38,324 nt of DNA, taken from NCBI GenBank assembly GCA_019694515.1, contig JAIBBU010000030.1, positions 1-38,324 on the forward strand, written 5' to 3'. The notes under the pieces were generated by a model. It made no database searches. It saw only the letters and a program-made list of their open reading frames with translations, and was not told the origin of the DNA. The position numbers and the translations under genes are program-made. Source of the stretch: Oligoflexia bacterium (GTDB lineage Bacteria > Bdellovibrionota_C > UBA2361 > JBGSMV01). Of the stretch, positions 16,507 through 24,466 are shown piece by piece (position 1 is the first letter of the stretch; each line of letters opens with the position of its first letter).

Positions 16507-17670
16507 CTAGCTCTCCTTCACCAGCTGGCTGGCGATTACAATCCGCTGGATCTCGCTCGTGCCCTCATAAATCTCGGTGATCTTGGCATCGCGTAGATGC
16601 CGCTCGGCGGGATAATCCGAGACATATCCATACCCGCCATGAATTTGAACTCCTTTGATTGCTGCGAACATCGCGGCCTCTGAGGCGTACAGCTTGGCCA
16701 TCGCGGCTTGCCGAATATATGCAGCTCCGCGGTCCTTCAGCCGCGCGGCTCCCAATGTCAGCGCTCGGGCGGCGTCGATCTGAATAATCATTTCGGATAA
16801 ATAGTTCTGAATCGATTGATGCTCACAGATCGGCACACCAAAGGTCTTGCGCTCTTTAGAGTAGGACAATGCGTCCCGCAGCGCCGCCCGCGCGATGCCG
16901 ATGGCCTGCGCCGCCACACCCAGCCGGCCGCCATTAAGGGTGCTCATCGCCACCTTGAATCCGCTACGCTCGGCTCCCAAGAGATTGGCGGAGGTAAGCT
17001 TAACGTTTTCGTAGGTCAGCCCACACGTTGGCGATCCGCGGATACCAAGTTTATCCTCCTTCTTGCCGCGCGCTAATCCGGCGATCTCCATCGGATGCAC
17101 GAAGGCGCTGACGGCCTTATGGCCTCCGGCCGTATCGTGAGTTGCAAACAACACGCACACATCAGCCACCGGGCCATTAGTGATCCAATTCTTGGCGCCG
17201 TTCACAATGTAGTGGTCACCCTGCTTTTCTACCCGACAACTCAAGCTGGCGGCATCGCTGCCACAACCCGGCTCGGATAGCGCAAAGCAGCCCACCGTCT
17301 TGCCGCTGCAAAGATCGGGCAGGTAACGCTGCTTCTGCTCGACGCTTCCCGCTGCCACGATCGGGGCGATGCAGAGCGAATTATGAGCGCTCATGATAAT
17401 GCTGGTAGAGGCGCATGCTGCTGCCAGCTCCTCAACCATCAGGCAATAGGCCACTGTCGACAATCCTGAGCCGCCAAATTCGGTGGGCACACAGGCTCCC
17501 ATCAAACCGAGCGCCCCCATCTTGGGAATTAATTCAGCCGGGTAGCGGTGCTCCCGATCCAATTCCGCGGCCAGCGGAAGTACCTCATTCTTGGAAAAGG
17601 CGCGCGCAGTTTCCTGCGCCATACGCTCCTCATCCGATAACTCGAATGGAAATCCGTCTTCCCAACTCAT
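16507..17670 (-). CDS. Acyl-CoA dehydrogenase
   Basis: This 387-residue FAD flavoprotein oxidises acyl-CoA to 2-enoyl-CoA and passes electrons to ETF. Seen here are [16 protein letters not shown] (FAD/substrate loop), [22 protein letters not shown], the [22 protein letters not shown] block and the catalytic base E369 in [13 protein letters not shown], at the short- and medium-chain position. The length is typical of short-chain and butyryl-CoA dehydrogenases. Its ATG overlaps the upstream hydratase stop (ATGA), so the two are coupled. The operon context suggests a C4-C5 or branched acyl-CoA substrate; the exact chain length cannot be read by eye. Confidence 0.93.
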   Translation of the reverse strand: MSWEDGFPFELSDEERMAQETARAFSKNEVLPLAAELDREHRYPAELIPKMGALGLMGACVPTEFGGSGLSTVAYCLMVEELAAACASTSIIMSAHNSLCIAPIVAAGSVEQKQRYLPDLCSGKTVGCFALSEPGCGSDAASLSCRVEKQGDHYIVNGAKNWITNGPVADVCVLFATHDTAGGHKAVSAFVHPMEIAGLARGKKEDKLGIRGSPTCGLTYENVKLTSANLLGAERSGFKVAMSTLNGGRLGVAAQAIGIARAALRDALSYSKERKTFGVPICEHQSIQNYLSEMIIQIDAARALTLGAARLKDRGAAYIRQAAMAKLYASEAAMFAAIKGVQIHGGYGYVSDYPAERHLRDAKITEIYEGTSEIQRIVIASQLVKES

Positions 17671-18458
17671 ACAGCCTTGAATTTTGGCTCACGCTTTTGG
17701 AGAAAGGCCCGCATCCCCTCTTCCCGGTCGGCGGAGGCGAATAGTTCCAAGAAAGCCTCAATCTCCAGACGCAACCCCCCTAAAAGCTGCACCGCATGAG
17801 CCTGACGCAGCAAGGATTTCGCCTTCCGAACTGCCAGCGGCGCTTTGGAGGCGATCAGAGCAGCATATTTACGGACGTCTTCGAGCAGCATCTCAGGCTC
17901 ACACAATTTGTCGACAAGTCCGATGCTCTTACCCTCTTCGGCATCAATTAACTCCCCGGAAAAGCACAGCCTCCGCGCCGTGCCGATGCCGCAGCGCTGA
18001 ACCAATCGCTGCGTACCACCAAAACCCGGAATTATCCCCAGGTTCACCTCAGGCTGCCCAAGCTTGGCTTTGCGCGAGGCAAAAATCAGATCGCACGCCA
18101 GCGCCAACTCCAATCCACCCCCCAGAGCATAGCCGTTAACTGCGGCGATCACGGGCGAGTCAAAATTTTCAATTGTACGCATGCAGCGCTGACCCAACTC
18201 GACGTAATCGGCAATGGCACGCGGTCCCAGATCGGCCATACCGGCAATATCAGCACCTGCGACGAATGCTTTCTCCCCGGCGCCGGTAATTAACACCACG
18301 CGAATCGACGGATCTTCGGCCAGCTTTTCAAATGCCAGGATGATCGAGTTGAGGACGTCCGCATTCAGCGCATTCAGCGTCTGCGGACGATTGATCACCA
18401 ATTCAGTGACCGCTCCTTGAGCAGCGATCTTGACTACCTCTTCTTCCATGATTGCCAT
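17667..18458 (-). CDS. Enoyl-CoA hydratase/isomerase (crotonase family)
   Basis: This 263-residue protein hydrates 2-enoyl-CoA to 3-hydroxyacyl-CoA. Oxyanion-hole segments AFVAGADIAGM and NGYALGGGLELALACDL are present. Both catalytic glutamates of true hydratases are kept: E117 in GGGLELA and E137 in GQPEVNLGIIPGFGGTQR. This argues for a hydratase and against an isomerase-only crotonase. It lies between the HIT gene (18-base gap) and the acyl-CoA dehydrogenase gene (4-base overlap), giving two successive beta-oxidation steps. A 3-hydroxyacyl-CoA dehydrogenase and thiolase are not in the window. Confidence 0.93.
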   Translation of the reverse strand: MAIMEEEVVKIAAQGAVTELVINRPQTLNALNADVLNSIILAFEKLAEDPSIRVVLITGAGEKAFVAGADIAGMADLGPRAIADYVELGQRCMRTIENFDSPVIAAVNGYALGGGLELALACDLIFASRKAKLGQPEVNLGIIPGFGGTQRLVQRCGIGTARRLCFSGELIDAEEGKSIGLVDKLCEPEMLLEDVRKYAALIASKAPLAVRKAKSLLRQAHAVQLLGGLRLEIEAFLELFASADREEGMRAFLQKREPKFKAV

Positions 18459-18476
18459 AAAGCCCTAATATGAATG

Positions 18477-18842
18477 CTAGCCCGGAGGCCACGCGAACGA
18501 ACGTCCGCCCATTAAGTGCAAATGCAGATGAAAAACCGTCTGCCCTGCGCGAGCTCCGTTATTAATCACCACCCGAAATCCATCCTGCAGCAGCCCCTGC
18601 TCACGCGCGATCTCATTGACTGCCACCAACAGCTCCCCCAAGAGCTCTTTATGATCAGCCTTGGCGCTTGCCAGGTCTCTAATCGGCTCCTTAGGTATGA
18701 TTAAAATATGGATAGGAGCCTGGGGGTTGACATCATGAAATGCCAGCACGTGATCGGTCTCGTAAACGATCTTGGCAGGCACCTCGCGTCTAATGATTTT
18801 CGCAAAAATAGTTTCGCCACCCATAGCAGGGCTAATTTTCAT
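18477..18842 (-). CDS. HIT (histidine triad) family nucleotide hydrolase
   Basis: This 121-residue Hint-branch protein hydrolyses nucleoside phosphoramidates and adenylates. The triad is HLHLHL (H105, H107, H109) near the C-terminus. The N-terminal GETIFAKIIRREVPAKIVYE and FHDVNPQAPIHILIIPKEPI are standard. Starts at 18842 or 18824 (MGGETIF) are both possible, and the nearby extended -10 element leaves only a short leader. It is the first gene of the acyl-CoA operon. A housekeeping HIT gene in that place is common and says little about the pathway. Confidence 0.93.
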   Translation of the reverse strand: MKISPAMGGETIFAKIIRREVPAKIVYETDHVLAFHDVNPQAPIHILIIPKEPIRDLASAKADHKELLGELLVAVNEIAREQGLLQDGFRVVINNGARAGQTVFHLHLHLMGGRSFAWPPG

Positions 18843-18862
18843 CTAACTCGTTGTTTGGGTCA

Positions 18863-18868
18863 ATTATA
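18863..18868 (-). promoter_or_regulatory. Extended -10 promoter of the HIT/acyl-CoA operon
   Basis: On the minus strand TGCTATAAT forms a perfect -10 with the TGn extension, 20 bases before the HIT gene ATG. No good -35 is present, as is usual for extended -10 promoters. The predicted start near 18856 would transcribe the five-gene operon down to the mutase small subunit. Confidence 0.5.
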
Positions 18869-18931
18869 GCAATGTGGGGTAGTTAGCCGTTTATCGCGCT
18901 GCCTCTCCGGAGCCGGGTACGCCGCCAGGCT

Positions 18932-21064
18932 CTAAATGTTATAGGCCTCCTCCGTCACCATGCGATTATCTTGTTCCACCTGGGCGCCTTTCTGCTCATC
19001 AAATTCAATGTACACGAGATGTCGTACTGCTTCCTTAAGATCATCGAGGTGCGTAATCAAAATAATCTGCTCGAAACGCGTCCCCAGCCTTTCAAGCAGC
19101 GCCAGCACATTGGCGCGCCGGCCCTCATCCAGCGAGCCAAACACCTCATCCAGAACTAACAGCGACATGGCGTGGCCGGCGCGCTCGGTGAGCATCTGCG
19201 ATAGTGCCAGTCGCACACAAAGATTGAGAATATCCTCCTCGCCGCCGCTGATGATGGGGCGGGGGCCGACTTCATCCATAACGGTAGGAGAGAAATCATC
19301 ACCAATCTCAACCGTGGTATAACGCCCATCGGTCAGTTCGCTCAAAAACTCACTGGCCAGCTCCGCTAACCGTGGACGCAGCGAGGCATTCAGATATTTT
19401 CTAAAGCTCGTCAGCATGCCGTCGCTCTCCTCCAGCAATACCAAACGTTCTGCACGCGCTCTTAGTTCCCCCTCACGCACCGCCAGTTCCTCTAGCGCGC
19501 TCCGCGCACGCGCCAGCAAGGCCTTGCATTTGTCGATTTCGCCCTCCAGTTTTTGACGGTTGGACCGGGTGATTTCGAGCAATCCTTTGGCCGCATCGTA
19601 CTTGCCCTTGAGCGCCTGATAGCTGTCCTCGGTAAATTTCTGCTCGGAGATCTCACGGCGCACCTGGGCCAGCCCCTTATCCAGCTCCGAGATCCCGTGA
19701 CGCAATACAGCCAATTCCTGGTCCAATCTGCCGATGCGTTCCAGCTCAAGGGTTAGTCGCCGCAGCGACTCGCGTTCTGCCAAGAGCTCCTTGCGCTGCT
19801 CCTCTTGCCCCACAATTTCGCGCCGTTTAACTTTGATCGCCGGCGGCTCGGCCTTAAGCTCTTTTAAGCTGGCCTGCTGCCGCAGGGCCCGCGCTTTTAG
19901 CTCCTCCAGCTGCTGAGCGAGCTCGCGTTGTACATGCTCCAAGGCACTGCCCAGCGGCTGTCCACAGGTCGGACAGGCGCCCTTCTGCTTTAGTTTGCTG
20001 CGGGCCTTTTTCTGTTCCTCGGTACGTTTACGCTCCTGCTCGATAAGCTCTAAATCGGCCTCGGCTCGGGCGAGCTCCTTGGTCCAGGCCAACGAAAGTT
20101 TTTCGCAGTCGGCTCGCAAAATACCGCTTCCCTCCTCCAAGGCCGTTAGTTGCTTAAGTATTACCTGCTCCCGCTCTGCGGCGACTGTCTTTAAATCCGC
20201 GGCCTCCTGCGCCTCTTTCGGCATAGCCTGCCGCACTAACTCTGAAATCCGCCGCTTCTCCTCCTCTAATGTTTTAATCGCGGCAGTTTTTTCGGCGTAG
20301 GAGGTCTGCAGACTCTTTAATTCAGCCGACTTAACTAAAAAGACATCGCGGCGTTTGCTAACCTCCAGCCAATCTTTGCGGAGCTTGGCCTCTTCGGCGT
20401 CGGCCTTCTGAAAAAGCGCCAGCACCTCGGTGTGCTTGGCCTCCCAGCCCTTCAACTGATCGGCACCGGTCTCGATTTCGGCCTGAAGCTCCTCACGCCG
20501 CCCCAGTGCCGCGCGGCGCCCCGCAATCTCACTCTTCAGTTCGCCCCGCTCAGCTCGCAAAAGCTCCTGTACCCGTTCCAGCCGATCATACCCCATCATG
20601 CGCACGATGAAGCGTTCCCGTTCGGCCTGGCCCTTTCTTCCGCTCAAAAACTCGAGCCCCTTTTGTTCGGTGTAAAACGCGGCCGAGAACTCATCGAAAT
20701 CCATTCCCAACAGCTGCGTGATCCTGCTCGTGACTTCGCGATTTCCTGCGACCACGGCCTTGGCTTCACCCCCCACAAAGAGCTCGGCGTCAGATGGTGT
20801 TCGTTCGACTCGATAAACTCTTTCGTCATGCTCAAATAGCAAGCTTACCTCGGTCGCAGTTTCGCCGGGGCTAAAACGATTCTTCAAATCTTCCAGGCGA
20901 CCGCGGATCGCTTTTGCACCATAAAGCGCGAACGAGATGGCTTCAATCAAGCTAGTCTTCCCCGCTCCATTGGCCCCAATTAAACCGATTAATCCCTGCG
21001 AAAATGAGATCTGTGAATTCAGATGTTGCCTGAAGTTACGCAGACTGAGGCTTACCAGCTTCAT
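18932..21064 (-). CDS. sbcC: Exonuclease SbcC-like ATPase (Rad50 family)
   Basis: This is the ATPase and tether subunit of the SbcCD (Mre11-Rad50) nuclease that processes DNA ends and hairpins. It has the Walker A GANGAGKTS (30-38), long coiled coils, a zinc hook CPTCGQPL starting at residue 364, the ABC signature ISGGEEDILNL and the Walker B LLVLDEVFGSLDEG. At 710 residues it is short compared with E. coli SbcC (about 1050), the loss being in the coiled-coil arms. The start overlaps the end of the nuclease gene by 29 bases, which implies coupled synthesis. All catalytic motifs are intact. Confidence 0.92.
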   Translation of the reverse strand: MKLVSLSLRNFRQHLNSQISFSQGLIGLIGANGAGKTSLIEAISFALYGAKAIRGRLEDLKNRFSPGETATEVSLLFEHDERVYRVERTPSDAELFVGGEAKAVVAGNREVTSRITQLLGMDFDEFSAAFYTEQKGLEFLSGRKGQAERERFIVRMMGYDRLERVQELLRAERGELKSEIAGRRAALGRREELQAEIETGADQLKGWEAKHTEVLALFQKADAEEAKLRKDWLEVSKRRDVFLVKSAELKSLQTSYAEKTAAIKTLEEEKRRISELVRQAMPKEAQEAADLKTVAAEREQVILKQLTALEEGSGILRADCEKLSLAWTKELARAEADLELIEQERKRTEEQKKARSKLKQKGACPTCGQPLGSALEHVQRELAQQLEELKARALRQQASLKELKAEPPAIKVKRREIVGQEEQRKELLAERESLRRLTLELERIGRLDQELAVLRHGISELDKGLAQVRREISEQKFTEDSYQALKGKYDAAKGLLEITRSNRQKLEGEIDKCKALLARARSALEELAVREGELRARAERLVLLEESDGMLTSFRKYLNASLRPRLAELASEFLSELTDGRYTTVEIGDDFSPTVMDEVGPRPIISGGEEDILNLCVRLALSQMLTERAGHAMSLLVLDEVFGSLDEGRRANVLALLERLGTRFEQIILITHLDDLKEAVRHLVYIEFDEQKGAQVEQDNRMVTEEAYNI

Positions 21065-22235
21065 CTCGCTCCTCCAGCAAATTAAAATAGCTCTTGATCA
21101 AAGCCTCCGCAGCCGCGCCCTTCTCCCCGCTGAATTTCCAGTCGCGACAGTATGCCGCCAATTCCTGCTCCAGGTTCCCGCGCTTACCGCTACTCAAACC
21201 GCCTGTACGTTCGTGGTCCAAGGGCGGCAGCAATTCCAGAGAGAGATTCAGAGCTTCGCTGCGCCATTTCTTAATCTCTCTCAGATCGAGCTGTCTCTGC
21301 AGCTCGCGGGGCACATTCAAGACCAGCAGCCGTACCAATTTGCCCTCGAGCCCTCCAGGCACACTCTCGATGCGCTCGCGCATCTGATTCTGGATCTGTT
21401 CGATCGATAGTCCCGCCCCATCGATATTCTTAAGTACCACCACGGAACGGGGCGAAGTCAGCGCGTGAAAAGTACGCTTGCCTTCGGGCAGCTGAATCTC
21501 CAGGAAACCTTTATTAGTGTCGCCCTCGGACCAGATATTTAGCGCCGTATGCTCGATCGATCCGCTGTATGCCGCATTCAATCCGACCTCGGTGTTTAAG
21601 TGCACGTGCCCGAGCGCGATATAGTCCCACTCATGCTGGGAAAAATCGCGCAAGTTAATGTTGGCCCCGCCGAAATCGCTAATCCAGCGCATGCCGACCT
21701 GACCATGCAGCATCAATACGTTATAGGCGAAACGATCATCGGCCCGCACAGCCGGCAGCGGATCGAGCGACAAGGCAGCGTGCGGGATGCAGTGCACTGC
21801 CAGGTTCAGATCTTCAAAAGTGAACTGCTCGGGCCCCTGGTCAGCGATGAATACGCGCTCTACCTCTGCCAGGATGCGCAGCGGCGATCCGGTGTCGCTA
21901 CGCCGCGGAGTCTCGTGATTTCCGGCAGCGATAATTACAGGCGCCGGCAAGGCTGCCGTCAGCCGCTTCAATTCCCGAAAAGCGAAGCCCAAGACAGCAT
22001 TAGAAGGACGCACGGTGTGAAATACATCCCCCGCAATCAATACAGCGGCGGGTCGCAGCTTGATTAAACGGTCAAAGGCCTCCCGCAGCGCGATATTGAC
22101 GTCAGCCTCACGTTGATTGAACCCGGCCTTGGTAAGGCGGTTATAGCGCCTGTATCCCAGATGCAGGTCCGCCAAATGGCACAGACGCAAAGGGCTCTTA
22201 GACTTGGTACTTTTTCGCACGCGCGTGACCACCAA
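21036..22235 (-). CDS. sbcD: Exonuclease SbcD-like nuclease (Mre11 family)
   Basis: This 399-residue calcineurin-type phosphoesterase is the nuclease partner of SbcC. The Mre11 motifs occur in order: HLADLHLGYRR (D23, H25), LIAGDVFH (D70), AAGNHETPR (N106, H107), MLHGQVG and YIALGHVH. A C-terminal capping and SbcC-binding region of about 150 residues follows. No in-frame ATG is near the start; TTG 22235 or GTG 22232 are the candidates, so the first 15 basic residues are uncertain. It lies upstream of sbcC in the same operon. Confidence 0.92.
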   Translation of the reverse strand: MVVTRVRKSTKSKSPLRLCHLADLHLGYRRYNRLTKAGFNQREADVNIALREAFDRLIKLRPAAVLIAGDVFHTVRPSNAVLGFAFRELKRLTAALPAPVIIAAGNHETPRRSDTGSPLRILAEVERVFIADQGPEQFTFEDLNLAVHCIPHAALSLDPLPAVRADDRFAYNVLMLHGQVGMRWISDFGGANINLRDFSQHEWDYIALGHVHLNTEVGLNAAYSGSIEHTALNIWSEGDTNKGFLEIQLPEGKRTFHALTSPRSVVVLKNIDGAGLSIEQIQNQMRERIESVPGGLEGKLVRLLVLNVPRELQRQLDLREIKKWRSEALNLSLELLPPLDHERTGGLSSGKRGNLEQELAAYCRDWKFSGEKGAAAEALIKSYFNLLEERDEAGKPQSA

Positions 22236-22340
22236 CTACAAAAATCCGTTCAATTATGAACAGCCTTGCTAGTATTGCAAGCGCGATTACAGGAAGTTAG
22301 CGTCTGGATTACTTTTTGCTATTCCTTTCCACTCTCGCAG

Positions 22341-22847
22341 ATGGAAAGGCCCCAAAATCCTCAAATAAACTGCGCTCTCCCCGCTCCGGCTCCCTCCGGA
22401 TCCGCAATCCTATCTGATCTTTTGCGAACGCTGGAGACCGAGTTGCAACGCCGTGGGCTGACTCCCCCTACCGAGGGCGGCATGGTCAATCCGATCTGGT
22501 TCCTGGCGGAGACCGAGAGAAATATTTTTCTATGGCGTAATGGACGCTCGTTAATCGAGCAGGATCAATTCGAATTCTGGATCGATGTTGAGGCCTTAAT
22601 TGAACGCCGTCTGGGCCAACTGACAGATCCCGATTTCAGCAATCCCTTCATCAATCCAGTCTGGGAGGTCTCGAGTGATTCGATGGCATTTGTGGAGGCC
22701 GAGCGAGAGTACCTGGTGGCCTTCAAAGAGGCGCTGCGGTTAATTCAGACTCATGCCCACATTCTGAGTCGAGTCGCCAGCGAGCTGCGAGTGGAGGGTT
22801 CCGAGCAGCGGCGTAAGATTGTTCTTCCAGCTCATACCACCAAATAA
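22341..22847 (+). CDS. Hypothetical soluble protein
   Basis: The product is 168 residues from the ATG at 22341; a TTG at 22266 would add 25 residues without support. It is mostly helical, acidic and Trp/Phe-containing (WFLAETERNIFLWRNGRSL, QFEFWIDVEALIERRL), with no signal peptide or membrane span. I recognise no family. It is divergent from sbcD and converges on the porin gene, separated from it by a terminator hairpin. Confidence 0.6.
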   Translation: MERPQNPQINCALPAPAPSGSAILSDLLRTLETELQRRGLTPPTEGGMVNPIWFLAETERNIFLWRNGRSLIEQDQFEFWIDVEALIERRLGQLTDPDFSNPFINPVWEVSSDSMAFVEAEREYLVAFKEALRLIQTHAHILSRVASELRVEGSEQRRKIVLPAHTTK

Positions 22848-22856
22848 ACACCCGTC

Positions 22857-22887
22857 AAAAAAAAGGGCCCCCTTGCGGGAGCCCTTT
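22857..22887 (-). terminator. Rho-independent terminator of the porin gene
   Basis: AAAGGGC (22862-22868) pairs with GCCCTTT (22881-22887). The stem extends by three further C-G pairs after one mismatch, with a 4-base loop. Read on the minus strand it is followed by a run of eight T (A-run at 22857-22864), which is ideal for terminating the porin transcript. It may also stop the converging gene, though the plus-strand T-run is only three bases. Confidence 0.85.
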
Positions 22888-22911
22888 ATCGTCACATCAG
22901 ATCTACTTTGT

Positions 22912-24144
22912 TTAGAAGTAGCTGCTGAGTTGTACCAACCAACGGCTGGTGTTGACGTTCGAGCTGTCGCCCGAAAGGCCGCGTACATCTTGGTTCAGGA
23001 GGTCGTAACCAATCTGGCCTTTGAGGTTGTGCTTCCACCAGTAGTAGTTGATGGAAACGCCGACTTCGTTCACGTTATCCAGACCTGTGCACTGACCGCT
23101 GGCGGTACCGTTATCACAGTCTAAGTATCCGTAACGAGCAGCAAGTTCGAGCTCTTTGGGCTGGAAGAAATAACCAGCTTGAGCGTAGAAACCGTTCGGC
23201 TCAAGGCTGTCGCCTTCATCCGGGTCAACGGTCGCCACAAAGTACTCAGCGTTGAAGCTGAAACCTTGATACTTGGCGTTCGCGTCAACGGCGATGCTGT
23301 CCTGGTTAGCGTCACTGCCGCCTCGATCCGAGTAAGCATATGAAGCGCCGAGGCTAGCAGCCCAGTCTTCTGTCCAGTCGATATCGCTCTCTTGGTAAGA
23401 ATTGATATCGCCCATCACGTTCCAACGCAGAGTCACCACGCCGGTGTGGCGGGTATCGACTGCGCTGCGGTTGATGCCTTCGCCAGTTGACTCACCATTG
23501 AAGATACCGGCGTTCAGCATCAGCTGTCCGTCAGCCCAGGTGGTCTTGGCCAAAGCTCCGGCTTGGCGGCCTAGGCCGATGTTGCCGTCGCTGGCGCTGG
23601 TGAAGTAATCCGAGACGTTCGAACGGTCAGCAAACTGGAGGTATTGCTCTGAAGTGTTGTACTGACGACCGAAGCCTGTCTTGGACTGTCCCATCTGAAC
23701 CGAAGCCCAATCACATGCCTGCCATGCGATGTAAGCGTCGAGCAGAGCCGGGCTCTTGGCGCCGGTTGAATCTTCGCTGCCAACCATATCCGCGTTCAAG
23801 TAGTAGGAGAACTCGTTATGGAGAGCATTACCGGAGACCATGATGCGCGCATCAGTTACATCAAAGCCTGATGTGTTTGATGTGCCGACATCCTCATCAT
23901 AATCCGTGAAGGTGTAGCGAGTTCTGATCAAAGTGTTGATCTGAGCCGCGAAACCTTCGCTCGGAAATTCGATCCGGGTACCATTGTTCCAGTACACCTT
24001 GGCGCCATCTCCACCTGCCATGGCCGCCCTGGCTTCACCCTTAGTGATTACTCCCTTTTCAACCAACAGATCCTCAAGCGTTTTCGCTGAGGCTAGAGCC
24101 GGGACAAGAAGAACCGCCAACAGCAGTATTCTTAACTTGCGCAT
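22912..24144 (-). CDS. Outer-membrane porin, Porin_O_P (OprP/OprO-like) family
   Basis: The product has 410 residues with a clear signal peptide (MRKLRILLLAVLLVPALASA). A short helical segment follows (LEDLLVEKGVITKGEARAA), as seen ahead of many Porin_O_P barrels. The rest is beta-strand-rich with many Tyr, Trp, Asn and Asp, includes NTLIRTRYTFTDYDED and AYIAWQACDWASVQMGQSK, and ends in a terminal Phe (VQLSSYF), the usual outer-membrane barrel end. The ATG has a strong GGAGG site and a terminator follows. Family members include phosphate- and pyrophosphate-selective porins, but the substrate here is unknown and I saw no proper Pho box. Confidence 0.88.
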   Translation of the reverse strand: MRKLRILLLAVLLVPALASAKTLEDLLVEKGVITKGEARAAMAGGDGAKVYWNNGTRIEFPSEGFAAQINTLIRTRYTFTDYDEDVGTSNTSGFDVTDARIMVSGNALHNEFSYYLNADMVGSEDSTGAKSPALLDAYIAWQACDWASVQMGQSKTGFGRQYNTSEQYLQFADRSNVSDYFTSASDGNIGLGRQAGALAKTTWADGQLMLNAGIFNGESTGEGINRSAVDTRHTGVVTLRWNVMGDINSYQESDIDWTEDWAASLGASYAYSDRGGSDANQDSIAVDANAKYQGFSFNAEYFVATVDPDEGDSLEPNGFYAQAGYFFQPKELELAARYGYLDCDNGTASGQCTGLDNVNEVGVSINYYWWKHNLKGQIGYDLLNQDVRGLSGDSSNVNTSRWLVQLSSYF

Positions 24145-24466
24145 GAATTACCTCCAAAAATAAAGAAACGTCAGAAGAGTTACCCCTTCTCTAAGCACAT
24201 GCACCTTGTGGCGGATCGGAAAGTTCAACTCTCCTTAACGAGTTAGACTTAGCCTTTCCGTCCCCGCTCCTGTACGAAACAGGGGTAATGTGCTTATATC
24301 TCAGGGTCGAAATTCACACTGTCAGTGTATTCCGTCAAGAATGATTCTGCTTTTTTCAGGGATCTAGGAGGTTGAATAAAACGGTGATTGCTCGGTCTAG
24401 GTGAGTGGTTACAGAAATAATATCCGTTACTTAACTAAATCATTAACAATTGAACGACAACTGCAA
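24145..24466. other. Divergent control region between porin and acyl-CoA dehydrogenase
   Basis: No protein gene of normal size fits here. The region holds a porin promoter candidate with an internal palindrome (24310-24338) and a hairpin of 7 pairs (CTCCTGT with ACAGGGG, 24267-24285) in the porin leader. On the plus strand a strong AGGAGGT (24366-24372) precedes a 6-codon frame (GTG 24384 to TGA 24404). That frame overlaps an in-frame GTG (24401) of the acyl-CoA dehydrogenase gene. Confidence 0.45.
24310..24338 (-). promoter_or_regulatory. Porin promoter candidate with operator-like palindrome in the spacer
   Basis: On the minus strand TTGACG (24338-24333) and GAATTT (24315-24310) are 17 bases apart, the latter preceded by TG as an extended -10. 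The spacer holds a near-perfect palindrome ACACTG-T-CAGTGT (24316-24328, plus strand). A dimeric repressor bound there would block polymerase. The -10 is weak, so this is a tentative call. Confidence 0.3.

Noticed and set aside
24319..24338. Pho box upstream of the porin gene (CTGTCA and CCGTCA)
   Set aside because: The two half-sites are 13 bases apart and not the 11 needed for PhoB direct repeats, and the second is a poor match.
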